Below, one piece after another: positions 45,894 through 60,965 of a DNA stretch of 64,000 bases. The stretch spans positions 6,429,932 through 6,493,931 of the forward strand of contig NZ_CP087184.1 of NCBI RefSeq assembly GCF_024749045.1. The letters are read 5' to 3'. How positions within the stretch are numbered: position 1 is the first letter of the stretch; each line of letters opens with the position of its first letter. The translations under genes were made by a program, and so were the position numbers. Under the pieces are notes generated by a model that did not search any database, was not told the origin of the DNA, and worked only from the letters and a program-made list of their open reading frames with translations. Source of the stretch: Pseudomonas sp. B21-028 (GTDB taxonomy: Bacteria > Pseudomonadota > Gammaproteobacteria > Pseudomonadales > Pseudomonadaceae).

Positions 45894-45990
45894 CCCTGTA
45901 GGAGCGAGCCTGCTCGCGATGGCGTTGTGTCAGTCGATGACTACTTGGCTGATATAACCGCTATCGCGAGCAGGCTCGCTCCCACTGGGA
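45894..45990. repeat. REP doublet between glmR and glmU
   Basis: Left arm (about 45894-45924) and right arm (about 45959-45990) form an imperfect inverted pair with core GGAGCGAGCCTGCTCGCGAT. A DnaA-box-like TGTGGATAA follows at 45992. Confidence 0.85.
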
Positions 45991-46002
45991 GTGTGGATAA
46001 CT

Positions 46003-47370
46003 TCAGGATTTCTTGATTTTTTCCGGACGCTTCCAGCCGTCGATATTCTTCTGACGTGCGCGGCCCACGGCCAGTTGTCGGTTATCCACATTCTGGGTAA
46101 TGGTCGAGCCGGCTGCCGTAGTCGCACCGCTGGAGATATCCACAGGGGCGACCAAGGAGTTGTTGGAGCCGATGAACACGTCCTCGCCCAGCACCGTTTT
46201 CCACTTGTTCGCGCCGTCATAGTTGCAGGTGATGGTGCCGGCGCCAATATTGGTGCGGGCGCCGACTTCAGCGTCACCCAGGTAGGTCAGGTGACCAGCT
46301 TTGGCGCCTTCACCCAAGTGGGCGTTCTTCAGCTCGACGAAGTTACCCACATGGGCGTGGGCCTCCAGCACAGAGCCAGGACGCAAACGGGCAAACGGGC
46401 CGGCATCGCTGCCTTCACCCATCACCGCACCGTCCAGGTGACTGTTGGCCTTGATCACCACGCCCTTGCGCAGGGTGCTGTCCTTGATCACGCAGTTCGG
46501 GCCGATGATCACGTCGTCTTCGATGACTACCTTGCCCTCGAGGATGACGTTGATGTCGATGACCACGTCGCGGCCCACACTGACTTCACCGCGCACATCG
46601 AAACGGGCCGGGTCACGCAGGGTCACGCCCTGGGCCATCAGGCGGCGAGCGGCGCGCAGTTGATAGTGGCGTTCCAGCTCGGCCAGTTGCCGACGATCAT
46701 TGGCACCCTGCACTTCCATCGCATCCAGAGGCTGCTCGGTGGCAACCACCAGGCCGTCAGCCACCGCCATGGCAATCACATCGGTCAGGTAGTACTCACC
46801 TTGGGCATTGTTGTTCGACAGGCGACTCATCCAGTCACCCAGGCGCCCGGCAGGCAACGCCAGGATCCCGGTGTTGCCCTCGGTGATGGCGCGTTGGGCT
46901 TCGTTGGCATCCTTCTGCTCGACGATGGCGGTGACCTGGCCGTCGGCATCGCGCACGATGCGTCCGTAGCCGGTAGGGTCATCCAGCTCGACGGTCAACA
47001 GGCCCAGTTGTTGCGGGCCAACATGCTTGAGCAGGCGCTGCAACGTGTCCACTTCGATCAGCGGCACATCACCATAAAGAACCAGCACCGTGTCAGCGGT
47101 AATGAACGGCACTGCCTGGGCCACTGCGTGGCCTGTCCCGAGTTGTTTATCTTGCAGGACAAAATTCAGGTCATCGGCGGCCAGCCGTTCACGCACGGCA
47201 TCGGCACCGTGACCGATCACCACGTGAATGCGCTGTGGATCGAGTTGGCGAGCGCTGTGGATAACATGACCGAGCATGGAGTTGCCAGCGATCGGATGCA
47301 GTACCTTGGGCAGCGCCGAACGCATGCGGGTGCCTTGGCCGGCCGCGAGGATAACGATTTCGAGAGACAT
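46003..47370 (-). CDS. glmU: Bifunctional UDP-GlcNAc pyrophosphorylase/glucosamine-1-P acetyltransferase GlmU
   Basis: 455-aa enzyme. The N-terminal uridylyltransferase has [19 protein letters not shown] and YGDVPLI; the C-terminal left-handed beta-helix acetyltransferase has hexapeptide repeats ([20 protein letters not shown]) and the acceptor region [20 protein letters not shown]. It makes UDP-GlcNAc from the GlmS/GlmM product. ATG 47370 is used; the frame is open four codons further. The atp operon ends upstream with a terminator. Confidence 0.98.
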   Translation of the reverse strand: MSLEIVILAAGQGTRMRSALPKVLHPIAGNSMLGHVIHSARQLDPQRIHVVIGHGADAVRERLAADDLNFVLQDKQLGTGHAVAQAVPFITADTVLVLYGDVPLIEVDTLQRLLKHVGPQQLGLLTVELDDPTGYGRIVRDADGQVTAIVEQKDANEAQRAITEGNTGILALPAGRLGDWMSRLSNNNAQGEYYLTDVIAMAVADGLVVATEQPLDAMEVQGANDRRQLAELERHYQLRAARRLMAQGVTLRDPARFDVRGEVSVGRDVVIDINVILEGKVVIEDDVIIGPNCVIKDSTLRKGVVIKANSHLDGAVMGEGSDAGPFARLRPGSVLEAHAHVGNFVELKNAHLGEGAKAGHLTYLGDAEVGARTNIGAGTITCNYDGANKWKTVLGEDVFIGSNNSLVAPVDISSGATTAAGSTITQNVDNRQLAVGRARQKNIDGWKRPEKIKKS

Positions 47371-47430
47371 GACGGGTACCAATCCTGGGTGGTCAATGAC
47401 TGCGACCGGATGATGAGAGTCGCGAAAAGA

Positions 47431-47460
47431 AAAAAGGGTAGCCGAGGCTACCCTTTTTAA
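47431..47460 (-). terminator. atp operon terminator
   Basis: 13-base arms AAAAAGGGTAGCC and GGCTACCCTTTTT enclose two to four bases, with T and A runs on both sides. It lies 25 bases after the atpC stop. Confidence 0.88.
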
Positions 47461-47484
47461 TCAATCGCACAGAAAGCAGACGGC

Positions 47485-47910
47485 TTAACCGCCGAACTTC
47501 TTGCGGATCTGCTGGACGGTGCGCAGCTGGGCTGCGGCCTCGGCCAGACGTGCAGCAGCAGAACCGTAGTCGAAGTCTGCGCCTTTTTCGTGCAGGGCCT
47601 TCTCGGCAGCCTTGACGGCTTCCTGAGCGGAGGCTTCGTCCAGGTCGGCAGCACGTTGCACGGTGTCGGCAAGAACCTTGACCATGTTCGGCTGAACCTC
47701 GAGGAAACCACCAGAGATGTAGAACACCTCTTTTTCCCCGCCCTGCTTGGTCAGACTAATCGGACCTGGCTTCAAGCTGGTGATCAGCGGTGCGTGCCCC
47801 AGGGCGATACCAAGATCCCCCAGCTCACCATGCGCAACCACAAACTCGACCAGACCGGAGAAAATTTCCCCTTCCGCACTGACGATATCGCAATGGACTG
47901 TCATAGCCAT
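47485..47910 (-). CDS. atpC: ATP synthase F1 epsilon subunit
   Basis: 141-aa rotor-stalk subunit that also inhibits ATP hydrolysis. N-terminal beta-sandwich ([36 protein letters not shown]) and a helical C-terminal hairpin ([20 protein letters not shown]). Last gene of the atp operon, 45 bases after atpD. Start MAMTVHC; the second ATG two codons on is possible. Confidence 0.97.
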   Translation of the reverse strand: MAMTVHCDIVSAEGEIFSGLVEFVVAHGELGDLGIALGHAPLITSLKPGPISLTKQGGEKEVFYISGGFLEVQPNMVKVLADTVQRAADLDEASAQEAVKAAEKALHEKGADFDYGSAAARLAEAAAQLRTVQQIRKKFGG

Positions 47911-47955
47911 CTGATTGCCTCAACCTAAATTAGCGCCCGTTTCCGGGCGCCGGGA

Positions 47956-49359
<1,404 letters not shown>

Positions 49360-50220
49360 TTAAACCGCGGCAGCGCCGCCGACGATTTCCGAGATCTCTT
49401 GGGTGATCGCAGCCTGACGCGCCTTGTTGTAGATCAGCTGCAAATCGCTGATCAAATCACCGGCGTTGTCGGTAGCGTTCTTCATCGCGATCATCCGCGC
49501 GGCTTGTTCAGCTGCGTTGTTCTCGACCACCGCCTGGTACACCTGCGACTCCACGTAGCGGACCATCAAGCCGTCGAGCAGCTCCTTGGCATCCGGTTCG
49601 TAGAGGTAGTCCCAGTGGTGCTTGAGTTCCTGTTCCGGGGTCGCAACCAATGGAATCAACTGCTCCACGGTCGGCTGTTGCGTCATGGTGTTGATGAACT
49701 TGTTGGATACCACGGACAGGCGGTCGATCCGGCCTTCCAGGTAAGCATCCAGCATCACCTTGACGCTGCCGATCAGGTCATTGATCGACGGTTCTTCACC
49801 CAGGTGGCTGATAGCGGCGACGACGTTACCGCCGAAGTTGCGGAAGAAAGCCGCACCCTTGCTACCTACCACGCACAGATCGATCTCGACGCCTTGTTCG
49901 CGGTTTACCGCCATGTCCTTGACCAGGGCCTTGAACAGGTTGGTGTTCAAGCCACCGCACAGACCACGGTCACTGCTCACCACAACGTAACCGACGCGCT
50001 TGACGGCGCGATCGATCATGAACGGGTGGCGATATTCCGGGTTGGCGTTGGCCAGATGACCAATCACCTGGCGGATGCGCTCCGCATAAGGACGGCTAGC
50101 AGCCATGCGCATTTGTGCCTTGCGCATTTTGCTGACCGCCACTTTTTCCATGGCGCTGGTAATCTTTTGCGTGCTTTTGATGCTCGCAATCTTACTGCGA
50201 ATCTCTTTTGCGCCTGCCAT
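49360..50220 (-). CDS. atpG: ATP synthase F1 gamma subunit
   Basis: 286-aa central rotor shaft. N- and C-terminal coiled helices are visible: [20 protein letters not shown] at the start and [20 protein letters not shown] at the end, with the conserved [10 protein letters not shown] between. Lies 27 bases after atpD's upstream start in operon order atpA-atpG-atpD. Confidence 0.97.
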   Translation of the reverse strand: MAGAKEIRSKIASIKSTQKITSAMEKVAVSKMRKAQMRMAASRPYAERIRQVIGHLANANPEYRHPFMIDRAVKRVGYVVVSSDRGLCGGLNTNLFKALVKDMAVNREQGVEIDLCVVGSKGAAFFRNFGGNVVAAISHLGEEPSINDLIGSVKVMLDAYLEGRIDRLSVVSNKFINTMTQQPTVEQLIPLVATPEQELKHHWDYLYEPDAKELLDGLMVRYVESQVYQAVVENNAAEQAARMIAMKNATDNAGDLISDLQLIYNKARQAAITQEISEIVGGAAAV

Positions 50221-50270
50221 GTAACACCTATCAGGTTAGCAAGCGGGAGCCTTGCGGCTCCCGCTGCGGC

Positions 50271-51815
<1,545 letters not shown>

Positions 51816-51836
51816 TGCTCTGCTGCCCCTTCAAAC

Positions 51837-52373
51837 TCAAGATTTCAATGCTTCGGCAAGTTTCGCGATTTTGCCGCGAATCGAGCCATCGATAACCAGG
51901 TCGCCGGCGCGGATTACAACGCCCCCTATGAGGGACTTGTCTTCCTCGACTTGCAGGCGCACTTCCCGGTTGAGTCGTGCACTGAGAACCTTGGCGAGTT
52001 TGTCTTGCTGTTCTTGGTTCAATGCAAAAGCACTGGTGACTTCCACGTCTACCGATTTCTCCTGCTCGGCCTTGTACAGGTCGAACAGGGCGGCGATCTC
52101 CGGCAGAAGCGGGAGACGGTCGTTTTCAGCAACGACGTGGATGAAATTCTGTGCCTTGGCATCGAACTTGTCGCCGCACACGTCAATGAACGTGGCGGCC
52201 TTTTCTGCGCTCGTCAGTCGCGGGGCCTTGAGCACGCGCTGCATGGTGTCGTCTTGCGACACCGCTGCTGCCAGGCCGAGCATGGCTGACCAATTGGCCA
52301 GTTGCTGGTGGGCCTGAGCGTGCTCGAAGGCCGCCTTAGCGTAAGGTCGGGCCAACGTGGTCAGTTCTGCCAT
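51837..52373 (-). CDS. atpH: ATP synthase F1 delta subunit
   Basis: 178-aa stator subunit joining F1 to the b stalk. N-terminal helical bundle starts [20 protein letters not shown]; the C-terminal part ends [20 protein letters not shown], the usual delta/OSCP signature. 12 bases after atpF. Confidence 0.97.
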   Translation of the reverse strand: MAELTTLARPYAKAAFEHAQAHQQLANWSAMLGLAAAVSQDDTMQRVLKAPRLTSAEKAATFIDVCGDKFDAKAQNFIHVVAENDRLPLLPEIAALFDLYKAEQEKSVDVEVTSAFALNQEQQDKLAKVLSARLNREVRLQVEEDKSLIGGVVIRAGDLVIDGSIRGKIAKLAEALKS

Positions 52374-52385
52374 GATCGCCCTCGC

Positions 52386-52856
52386 TTAGATTTCAGCAGC
52401 CAGTTGGTTAACCAGCTCTGCGTGCGCGTTTTGATCGATTGTGGCACCCAGGATCTTCGAAGCACCGCCAACGGCCAGGCTACCCACTTGGGCACGCAGC
52501 GCGTCTTTGACACTGTTCAGTTCCTGTTCGATCTCGGCTTGAGCCTGAGCCTTCACACGGTCAGCTTCGACACGGGCCTGTTCACGGGCTTCGTCGACAA
52601 TCTGGGTACCGCGTTTCTTGGCTTGCTCGATGATTTCAGCTGCCTGAGCTTTCGCTTCGCGCAGTTGCTGACCCACTTTCTCATGGGCCAACTCCAGGTC
52701 GCGAGCTGCTCGGCTGGCAGCGTCCAGACCATCAGCGATCTTCTTTTGACGTTCGTGCAGCGCCGCAATGACCGGAGGCCATACGAACTTCATGCAGAAC
52801 AGTACAAAAATCAGGAACGCAACGGACTGGCCAATCAGGGTCGCATTAATGTTCAC
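52386..52856 (-). CDS. atpF: ATP synthase F0 b subunit
   Basis: 156-aa peripheral stalk. One N-terminal membrane helix ([20 protein letters not shown]) is followed by a long charged coiled coil ([20 protein letters not shown]). 156 aa equals the E. coli length. Confidence 0.97.
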   Translation of the reverse strand: MNINATLIGQSVAFLIFVLFCMKFVWPPVIAALHERQKKIADGLDAASRAARDLELAHEKVGQQLREAKAQAAEIIEQAKKRGTQIVDEAREQARVEADRVKAQAQAEIEQELNSVKDALRAQVGSLAVGGASKILGATIDQNAHAELVNQLAAEI

Positions 52857-52914
52857 GCCAACACCTCGCAGTTACGTTGTCCATCACACCAAACTACTCG
52901 AGAGATCCGAGTAA

Positions 52915-53187
<273 letters not shown>

Positions 53188-53260
53188 TTACGTCGTATGG
53201 TTTAGGTTTTTTTAATTTAAAGCGGTAAAACAAATCGTTTTGTCATGGCCTGTTCGGGCC

Positions 53261-53282
53261 CCTTCCCGTTTGACCGGGAAGG
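53261..53282. promoter_or_regulatory. Intercistronic hairpin between atpB and atpE
   Basis: CCTTCCCG and CGGGAAGG pair around a 6-base loop in the 134-base atpB-atpE spacer, which also has an AT-rich stretch before atpE. In other bacteria this spacer enhances atpE translation, as the c subunit is needed in many copies. Confidence 0.55.
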
Positions 53283-53306
53283 ACATCAGACTAGTCGAGA
53301 CTGGCC

Positions 53307-54600
<1,294 letters not shown>

Positions 54601-54748
54601 CGCTTTTGCTCTCCAATGGTCGGCTGCCTGAAATCAATAACTTGGCATAATTTGTGCCGACAAAATGCGCGCAGAGTATAGGGGCGGTTCTGCCCCTATT
54701 CAACTGCCAGGTAGTGATTTCCGACTGCACGCTACAAGAGCAATTGTT

Positions 54749-55621
54749 TCAACGAATGTGCGCGAGGACGCCTTGCAGCTCATCGAGGGAGTTGTAACCG
54801 ATTACCAATTGCCCCTTGCCCTTCTTGCCGTGGCGAATCTGCACCGTAGAGCCCAGCCGCTCGGCCAGACGCTGTTCCAGACGAGCGATATCCGGGTCCG
54901 CTTTGGGGGCTTCGACAGGGGCTGGTTTACCGCTCAACCATTGGCGAACCAGTGCCTCGGTTTGGCGCACGGTCAGGCCTCGTGCGACAACATGTCGCGC
55001 CCCTTCAACCTGTTGATTTTCCGGCAAACCGAGCAAGGCCCGGGCATGACCCATTTCCAGGTCGCCATGGGAGAGCATTGTCTTGATGACTTCCGGCAAT
55101 GCAATCAAACGCAACAGGTTGGCCACGGTCACGCGGGACTTGCCCACCGCCTCGGCGACCTGTTGCTGCGTCAGCTGGAACTCCTGTTGCAGGCGCTGCA
55201 GGGCGACCGCTTCCTCGATCGGGTTGAGGTCTTCACGCTGGATGTTTTCGATCAGCGCCATGGCGATGGCGGTTTCATCCGATACGTCGCGCACCATCGC
55301 CGGAATGGTTTCCTGTCCGGCCTGCTGACTGGCGCGCCAGCGGCGTTCGCCGGCAATGATCTCGAAGCGCCCGTTGCCGATCGACCGGACCACGATCGGC
55401 TGCATCACGCCTTGGGCCTTGATCGACTGGGCCAGTTCTTCCAGCGCCTGCGGGTCCATGTCCCGGCGCGGCTGGTATTTGCCGCGCTGGATCAGGTCCA
55501 GCGGCAGGTGTTGCAGCTCACGCTGATCGGCCTGTACGGCCTGGTCTTCCAGCGCGCTGACCGTGGGACCGCTGAGCAGCGCGTCCAGTCCACGTCCGAG
55601 ACCACGTTTCTTGACGGCCAT
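54749..55621 (-). CDS. parB: Chromosome partitioning protein ParB (CTP-dependent parS binder)
   Basis: 290 aa. N-terminal CTP-binding domain with KYQPRRDMD and GERRWRA, a helix-turn-helix (FQLTQQQVAEAVGKSRVTVA) for parS, and a C-terminal dimer domain. It loads on the parS sites, three of which are in this window, and with ParA segregates origins. Confidence 0.97.
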   Translation of the reverse strand: MAVKKRGLGRGLDALLSGPTVSALEDQAVQADQRELQHLPLDLIQRGKYQPRRDMDPQALEELAQSIKAQGVMQPIVVRSIGNGRFEIIAGERRWRASQQAGQETIPAMVRDVSDETAIAMALIENIQREDLNPIEEAVALQRLQQEFQLTQQQVAEAVGKSRVTVANLLRLIALPEVIKTMLSHGDLEMGHARALLGLPENQQVEGARHVVARGLTVRQTEALVRQWLSGKPAPVEAPKADPDIARLEQRLAERLGSTVQIRHGKKGKGQLVIGYNSLDELQGVLAHIR

Positions 55622-55630
55622 GGGGTTTCC

Positions 55631-56428
55631 TTAAGTTGGCTGGGCGGCAGCGGTGCGTGGGTTGCGGCGCTGACGGCGAACCATTTCGCCCGCCAGGGCC
55701 AGGTAAGCCAGCGCACCACGGGATTGTTTGTCGTAGGCCAGGGCCGGCATGCCGTAGCTCGGAGCTTCGGCCAAGCGGATGTTACGTGGGATGACCGTGT
55801 CGTAGAGTTGCTCGCCGAAGTGTTCCTTGAGCTGCACCGATACGTCGTTCATCAGGCTCAGGCGCGGGTCATACATGGTCCGCAGCAGGCCTTCGACCTT
55901 CAGGTCCGGGTTCAGCAATTCGGAGATGCGCTTGATGTTATCCACAAGGTCGCTCAACCCTTCCAGGGCGAAGTACTCGCACTGCATGGGGATAATGACC
56001 CCATCGGCGGCCACCAGGGCGTTGAGGGTCAGCATCGACAGCGACGGCGGACAGTCGATCAGGATGTAATCGTAGTTCTCCCGGATCGGCGCCAATGCGC
56101 TGCGCAGACGGCTTTCTTTCATCTGCATTTCCAGCAGCACCACTTCGGCCGCCGTCAGGTCACGGTTGGCCGGCAGCAGTTGATAACCGCCGTGCTCGGA
56201 AAAGTGCATGGCCTGGCCCAGATCGCATTCACCGATCAGGACATCGTAGATGGAGTTCTCCAGGCCATGTTTATCCACACCGCTGCCCATGGTGGCGTTG
56301 CCCTGTGGATCAAGGTCGATCAACAGCACCCGGCGCTTGGTGGCGACCAGGGATGCTGCGAGGTTGATGCAGGTGGTGGTCTTGCCCACACCACCCTTCT
56401 GGTTCGCTATCGCGAATACCTTAGCCAT
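55631..56428 (-). CDS. parA: Chromosome partitioning ATPase ParA (Soj)
   Basis: 265-aa Walker-type ATPase. The deviant Walker A is NQKGGVGKTTTCINLA, Walker A' is LLIDLDPQGNATMG and Walker B YILIDCPPSL. ATG 56428 (MAKVFAIANQK) is used; the frame is open six codons further. It is 9 bases before parB. It moves ParB-parS complexes over the nucleoid. Confidence 0.97.
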   Translation of the reverse strand: MAKVFAIANQKGGVGKTTTCINLAASLVATKRRVLLIDLDPQGNATMGSGVDKHGLENSIYDVLIGECDLGQAMHFSEHGGYQLLPANRDLTAAEVVLLEMQMKESRLRSALAPIRENYDYILIDCPPSLSMLTLNALVAADGVIIPMQCEYFALEGLSDLVDNIKRISELLNPDLKVEGLLRTMYDPRLSLMNDVSVQLKEHFGEQLYDTVIPRNIRLAEAPSYGMPALAYDKQSRGALAYLALAGEMVRRQRRNPRTAAAQPT

Positions 56429-56446
56429 TCTTGCTTGTGTTCCCAA

Positions 56447-57091
56447 TCATGCCGTGCGGCGCAGTATCAGCAGATGGCGTTGGCCTTGGCAACCGGGTAC
56501 GGCCAGGGCGTGTTCGCTATCGAGGTGGAAATCCGACGGCAATGCTACCAGCTCATCGGCCGGATGGACGCCCTTCATTGCCAGCCAGCGTGTTTCGACA
56601 TCGCCCAGGTGGCGAGTCCAGTTGCTGAAGTTCTCCATACTGCTGAATGCCCGGGAGATGATCCCGTTGAACGGCTGTGCAGGTTGAAACGCTTCGACCC
56701 GGCTGTGGATAACTTGCAGGTTGTCCAGCTTGAGCTCGAGTTTGACCTGGGTCAGGAAGCGGGTTTTCTTGCCGTTGCTGTCCAGGCAGGTCACTTGTGA
56801 GTCCGGAAACAGGATCGCCAGCGGGATGCCTGGCATGCCACCGCCGCTGCCCACATCGAGCCAGCGACCGTTTTCGATGAAAGACATCACGCTGAGGCTG
56901 TCGAGCAGATGCCTCGAGACCATTTCATCCGGATCGCGCACGGCGGTGAGGTTGTAGGCCTTGTTCCATTTGATTAACAACGCCAGGTAACCCAGCAGTT
57001 GCGCGTGCTGGGCTTCGTTCAGGCTGACCCCGAGTTGGCGGGCACCTGTGGATAACTCTTCGGCGTGTTGCGAGGTGACCATCGAACTCAA
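56447..57091 (-). CDS. rsmG: 16S rRNA (guanine-527 N7)-methyltransferase RsmG
   Basis: 214-aa SAM methyltransferase (GidB). The SAM site is [20 protein letters not shown], and [14 protein letters not shown] is typical. The start is a TTG at 57091 overlapping the mnmG stop; an in-frame ATG three codons later (57082) is an alternative. Loss in other bacteria gives low streptomycin resistance. Confidence 0.95.
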   Translation of the reverse strand: MSSMVTSQHAEELSTGARQLGVSLNEAQHAQLLGYLALLIKWNKAYNLTAVRDPDEMVSRHLLDSLSVMSFIENGRWLDVGSGGGMPGIPLAILFPDSQVTCLDSNGKKTRFLTQVKLELKLDNLQVIHSRVEAFQPAQPFNGIISRAFSSMENFSNWTRHLGDVETRWLAMKGVHPADELVALPSDFHLDSEHALAVPGCQGQRHLLILRRTA

Positions 57092-58983
57092 GCGCTTTGC
57101 TCCAACTGACGGCCCGCGCCGCGTTTTTTCAAGTGAATCATCAACAGGGAAATCGCCGCCGGGGTTACGCCAGGGATGCGCGACGCCTGACCCAGGGTTT
57201 CCGGTCGGGTTGTGCCGAGCTTGCTCTGGATTTCCTTCGACAGGCCGGAAATGACCGTGTAATCGATATCCACAGGCAGTTTGGTGTCCTCGCTGGCGCG
57301 CAGACGGGCAATTTCGTCCTGCTGGCGGTCGATGTAGCCGGCGTACTTGGTCTTGATCTCGACCTGTTCGGCGACCTGCGGATCATCCGCGCCCTGACCG
57401 GTCACTTCCACCAGCCCGGCGTAATCGATTTCCGGCCGGCTCAACAGGTTGAGCAAGTTGTATTCGTGCGTCAGCGGCGTGCCGAACTTTGCCGCGATGG
57501 CATCACCCTGTTCGGTACCGGGACGAACCCAGGTGCTTTTCAGCCGCTGTTCTTCCAGTTCGATCTCTTCGCGTTTTTTGCAGAACGCGGCCCAACGCAC
57601 GTCATCCACCAGACCCAGCTCGCGGCCTTTCTCGGTCAGGCGCAGATCGGCATTGTCTTCGCGCAGGATCAGGCGATATTCCGCTCGGGAGGTGAACATC
57701 CGATACGGTTCCTGGGTGCCCAGGGTAATCAGGTCGTCCACCAGTACACCGATGTACGCTTCATCGCGACGCGGGCACCAGCTGTCCCTGCCCTGAGCGC
57801 GCAAGGCAGCGTTGGTCCCGGCCAGCAAACCCTGGGCCCCGGCCTCTTCGTAGCCGGTGGTGCCGTTGATCTGCCCGGCAAAGAACAGGCCGCCGATGAC
57901 TTTGGTTTCCAGGCTGTACTTCAGGTCACGGGGATCGAAGTAGTCGTATTCGATGGCGTAGCCCGGACGAACGATGTGCGCGTTTTCCATGCCACGGATC
58001 GACTGCACGATCTGCAACTGCACATCGAACGGCAGGGAAGTCGAGATCCCGTTGGGGTAAAGCTCATGGGTCGTCAGGCCTTCCGGTTCGATGAAGACCT
58101 GATGGCTTTCCTTGTCGGCAAAGCGATGGATCTTGTCTTCGATCGACGGGCAATAACGAGGACCGACACCTTCGATCACACCGGAATACATCGGCGAGCG
58201 ATCCAGGTTGGCGGCAATGATCTCGTGGGTACGGGCATTGGTGTGGGTAATCCAGCAGCTCACCTGTTGCGGGTGCTGCTCTTTCGATCCCATGAAGGAC
58301 ATCACCGGGATCGGCGTATCACCCGGTTGTTCAGTCATGACCGAGAAATCCACGGACCGACCGTCAATTCGCGGCGGCGTACCGGTTTTCAGGCGACCTA
58401 CGCGCAGGGGCAATTCACGCAGACGCTGAGCCAAGGCAATCGACGGTGGATCGCCCGCGCGGCCGCCGGAGTAGTTCTGCATGCCGATGTGGATAAGTCC
58501 GCCGAGGAAGGTCCCGGTGGTCAACACCACGGAATCGGCGAAGAAACGCAGGCCCATCTGGGTGACAACACCACGAACTTGGTCCTGTTCGACGATCAGA
58601 TCATCGGCCGCTTGTTGAAATATCCACAGGTTCGGCTGGTTTTCCAGAATTTCGCGGACAGCCGCCTTGTACAAGACCCGGTCGGCCTGGGCACGAGTGG
58701 CCCGTACCGCGGGGCCTTTGCGGCTGTTCAACACGCGAAACTGGATACCGCCCTTATCGGTAGCCATCGCCATCGCCCCGCCGAGGGCGTCGATTTCCTT
58801 GACCAGATGGCTTTTGCCAATGCCACCGATGGCCGGGTTGCAGCTCATGGCACCGAGGGTTTCCACGTTATGCGTCAACAGCAGGGTTTTTACACCCATG
58901 CGCGCTGATGCAAGTGCTGCCTCGGTACCGGCATGACCGCCGCCGATGACGATCACTTCAAAACGGGAAGGGAAATCCACCAC
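57088..58983 (-). CDS. mnmG: tRNA uridine-34 carboxymethylaminomethyl synthase MnmG (GidA)
   Basis: 631-aa FAD enzyme that, with MnmE, modifies the wobble uridine of several tRNAs. FAD site [24 protein letters not shown]-like [19 protein letters not shown], and the C-terminal helical domain contacting tRNA ([18 protein letters not shown]). The gene is adjacent to the DnaA-box region at 58984. Its 3' end overlaps rsmG. Confidence 0.97.
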   Translation of the reverse strand: MVDFPSRFEVIVIGGGHAGTEAALASARMGVKTLLLTHNVETLGAMSCNPAIGGIGKSHLVKEIDALGGAMAMATDKGGIQFRVLNSRKGPAVRATRAQADRVLYKAAVREILENQPNLWIFQQAADDLIVEQDQVRGVVTQMGLRFFADSVVLTTGTFLGGLIHIGMQNYSGGRAGDPPSIALAQRLRELPLRVGRLKTGTPPRIDGRSVDFSVMTEQPGDTPIPVMSFMGSKEQHPQQVSCWITHTNARTHEIIAANLDRSPMYSGVIEGVGPRYCPSIEDKIHRFADKESHQVFIEPEGLTTHELYPNGISTSLPFDVQLQIVQSIRGMENAHIVRPGYAIEYDYFDPRDLKYSLETKVIGGLFFAGQINGTTGYEEAGAQGLLAGTNAALRAQGRDSWCPRRDEAYIGVLVDDLITLGTQEPYRMFTSRAEYRLILREDNADLRLTEKGRELGLVDDVRWAAFCKKREEIELEEQRLKSTWVRPGTEQGDAIAAKFGTPLTHEYNLLNLLSRPEIDYAGLVEVTGQGADDPQVAEQVEIKTKYAGYIDRQQDEIARLRASEDTKLPVDIDYTVISGLSKEIQSKLGTTRPETLGQASRIPGVTPAAISLLMIHLKKRGAGRQLEQSA

Positions 58984-59515
58984 GCACCTCGTGCCTGCTT
59001 AATTCAGGTAATTCGGAAATAGGTTATGAGCCTGGTCCGAACGTTTTCTGGACCAGGTCGGCAAGTATAGGGACTTCCCCTTTCCTAAAGAACCCTTTGC
59101 ACAAAATTTAACCAGCTGTGGAGAACTCGCGGTTAAAAAAATAAAAAAGAAAGAAATTTATAAAATCTTTGTTTTTATGTTTATTCTTACTGCCCAACCT
59201 TTCTGTGGATAAACCTCTGTACGCCTTTATTTTCAATGTGTACAGAGATCCTGAACCCTGTGGTCATCTGGCGCTGAGGGGGTTGGATAACCGGTGTAAG
59301 CCTGTGGATTAAGTGATAGGTTATCCACAGAGCGGGTTGTCTTCACTTTTCGAGGGGGTTTATCAACTGAGCTCAACGTCAGTTACTCACAGGGCTTAAT
59401 CCACAAACGGAACGCAAATCCGCCCATGGGCAAGCCGCCATGAAAGGCAATCGAGAGAAAGAAAAGAGAAGCCGGGCCGCAGGGAACGCAATGTGCAGCC
59501 CGTTTGGAGGAGGAC
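58984..59515. other. Gene-free region with DnaA boxes and an AT-rich block (second origin-like region)
   Basis: The 532-base gap between mnmG and mnmE holds an A/T-rich block at 59131-59185. Perfect DnaA boxes lie at 59204-59212 (TGTGGATAA) and 59321-59329 (TTATCCACA). One-mismatch boxes lie at 59117, 59303 and 59397. In E. coli oriC lies beside mnmG in this way. The accepted Pseudomonas oriC is next to dnaA, so this may be an accessory or ancestral element. The mnmG promoter must also lie here. Confidence 0.6.
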
Positions 59516-60886
59516 TTACTTACCGATGCAAAAGCTGGAGAAAATCCGGCCCAACAAGTCATCGGAGCTGAAGGCGCCGGTGATTTCCCCCAGGAACTGC
59601 TGGGCCTGGCGCAAATCTTCGGCCAGCAATTCGCCGGCACCTGCCAGCGTCAGCTGTGCGCGACCGTGTTCCAGCGCGGCGCTGGCATGACGCAAGGCTT
59701 CGAGGTGACGACGCCGGGCGCTGAAGCTGCTTTCCGAGGTTTGCTCGTAGCCCATGCAGGCCTTGAGATGTTCACGCAGCAGTTCCAGGCCCTCTCCCGC
59801 GGCTTTTGCGCTCAGGCTGATGGTCACGTGGCCATCGGCACTGACCTCGAGGACGATCGCTTCGCCGGTCAGGTCGGCTTTGTTACGGATCAACGTGACT
59901 TTCGCCGGGTCCGGGCGCACTTCGAGGAACTCGGGCCACAGCGCAAAAGGATCATCCGCTTCCGGTGCCGTCGCATCGACCACCAGCAACACGCGATCGG
60001 CCTCGCCAATGGCCTTCAGTGCCCGCTCAACGCCAATCTTTTCCACCTGGTCATCGGTATCGCGCAACCCGGCGGTATCCACAACGTGTAGCGGCATGCC
60101 GTCGATGTGGATATGTTCACGCAAGATGTCCCGGGTGGTGCCGGCGATCTCCGTGACAATCGCCGCCTCACGGCCTGCGAGGGCATTGAGGAGGCTGGAT
60201 TTGCCGGCATTCGGTCGGCCGGCGATCACCACGGTCATGCCGTCGCGTAACAAGGCACCTTGTCCCGCTTCCCGCAGTACTGTGGATAACTCATCACGCA
60301 CTTTGTCGAGCAGGCTCAGTACATGGCCATCGGCGAGGAAGTCGATTTCCTCTTCGGGAAAGTCGATGGCGGCCTCGACGTAGATTCGCAGGCCGATCAG
60401 TTGTTCGGTCAGGCCGTGCACACGCTGGGAGAACGCGCCCTGCAAGGAGCGCAAGGCATTGCGGGCAGCCTGGGCCGAACTGGCTTCGATCAGGTCGGCA
60501 ATCGCTTCGGCCTGGGCCAGATCGAGTTTGTCGTTGAGGAAGGCCCTTTCACTGAATTCCCCCGGCCGGGCCAGGCGACAACCGAGTTCAAGGCAACGCT
60601 TGAGCAGCATATCCAGCACGATGGGTCCGCCGTGGCCCTGCAGTTCCAGCACGTCTTCACCGGTGAATGAATTCGGCCCCGGGAAATACAGCGCGAGGCC
60701 TTCGTCGAGCACCTGCTGGTCGTCACTGAAGAATGGGCCGTAGTGAGCAAACCGTGGCTTGAGCTCACGACCGCTGATGGCCTTGGCCGCGACACTGGCC
60801 AGGGGGCCCGAAATGCGGACGATGCCAACGCCGCCGCGACCTTGGGCGGTGGCAACGGCGGCGATGGTTTCACGAGGTGTGCTCAT
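59516..60886 (-). CDS. mnmE: tRNA modification GTPase MnmE (TrmE)
   Basis: 456-aa GTPase partner of MnmG. The N-terminal tetrahydrofolate-binding domain, a central helical domain with an embedded G domain ([18 protein letters not shown]) and the C-terminal CIGK signature are all present. ATG 60886 is used; the frame is open six codons further. TGTGGATAA at 60281 is inside the gene. Confidence 0.97.
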   Translation of the reverse strand: MSTPRETIAAVATAQGRGGVGIVRISGPLASVAAKAISGRELKPRFAHYGPFFSDDQQVLDEGLALYFPGPNSFTGEDVLELQGHGGPIVLDMLLKRCLELGCRLARPGEFSERAFLNDKLDLAQAEAIADLIEASSAQAARNALRSLQGAFSQRVHGLTEQLIGLRIYVEAAIDFPEEEIDFLADGHVLSLLDKVRDELSTVLREAGQGALLRDGMTVVIAGRPNAGKSSLLNALAGREAAIVTEIAGTTRDILREHIHIDGMPLHVVDTAGLRDTDDQVEKIGVERALKAIGEADRVLLVVDATAPEADDPFALWPEFLEVRPDPAKVTLIRNKADLTGEAIVLEVSADGHVTISLSAKAAGEGLELLREHLKACMGYEQTSESSFSARRRHLEALRHASAALEHGRAQLTLAGAGELLAEDLRQAQQFLGEITGAFSSDDLLGRIFSSFCIGK

Positions 60887-60917
60887 AAACCGGTATCCAG
60901 ACAAAAGTGACAGATAG

Positions 60918-60944
60918 CAAAACGCCCCACTAGGGGGCGTTTTG
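60918..60944 (-). terminator. Terminator between yidC and mnmE
   Basis: 11-base arms CAAAACGCCCC and GGGGCGTTTTG around ACTAG. On the minus strand the stem ends in GTTTTGC. A DnaA box TTATCCACA follows at 60950. Confidence 0.8.
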
Positions 60945-60965
60945 TGTGGTTATCCACAGTGCAAG

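Noticed and set aside
54678..54699. Hairpin between parB and atpI as a terminator
   Set aside because: The stem is good but lacks a T run, so it may be a weak terminator or part of the atp leader; not listed as a terminator.
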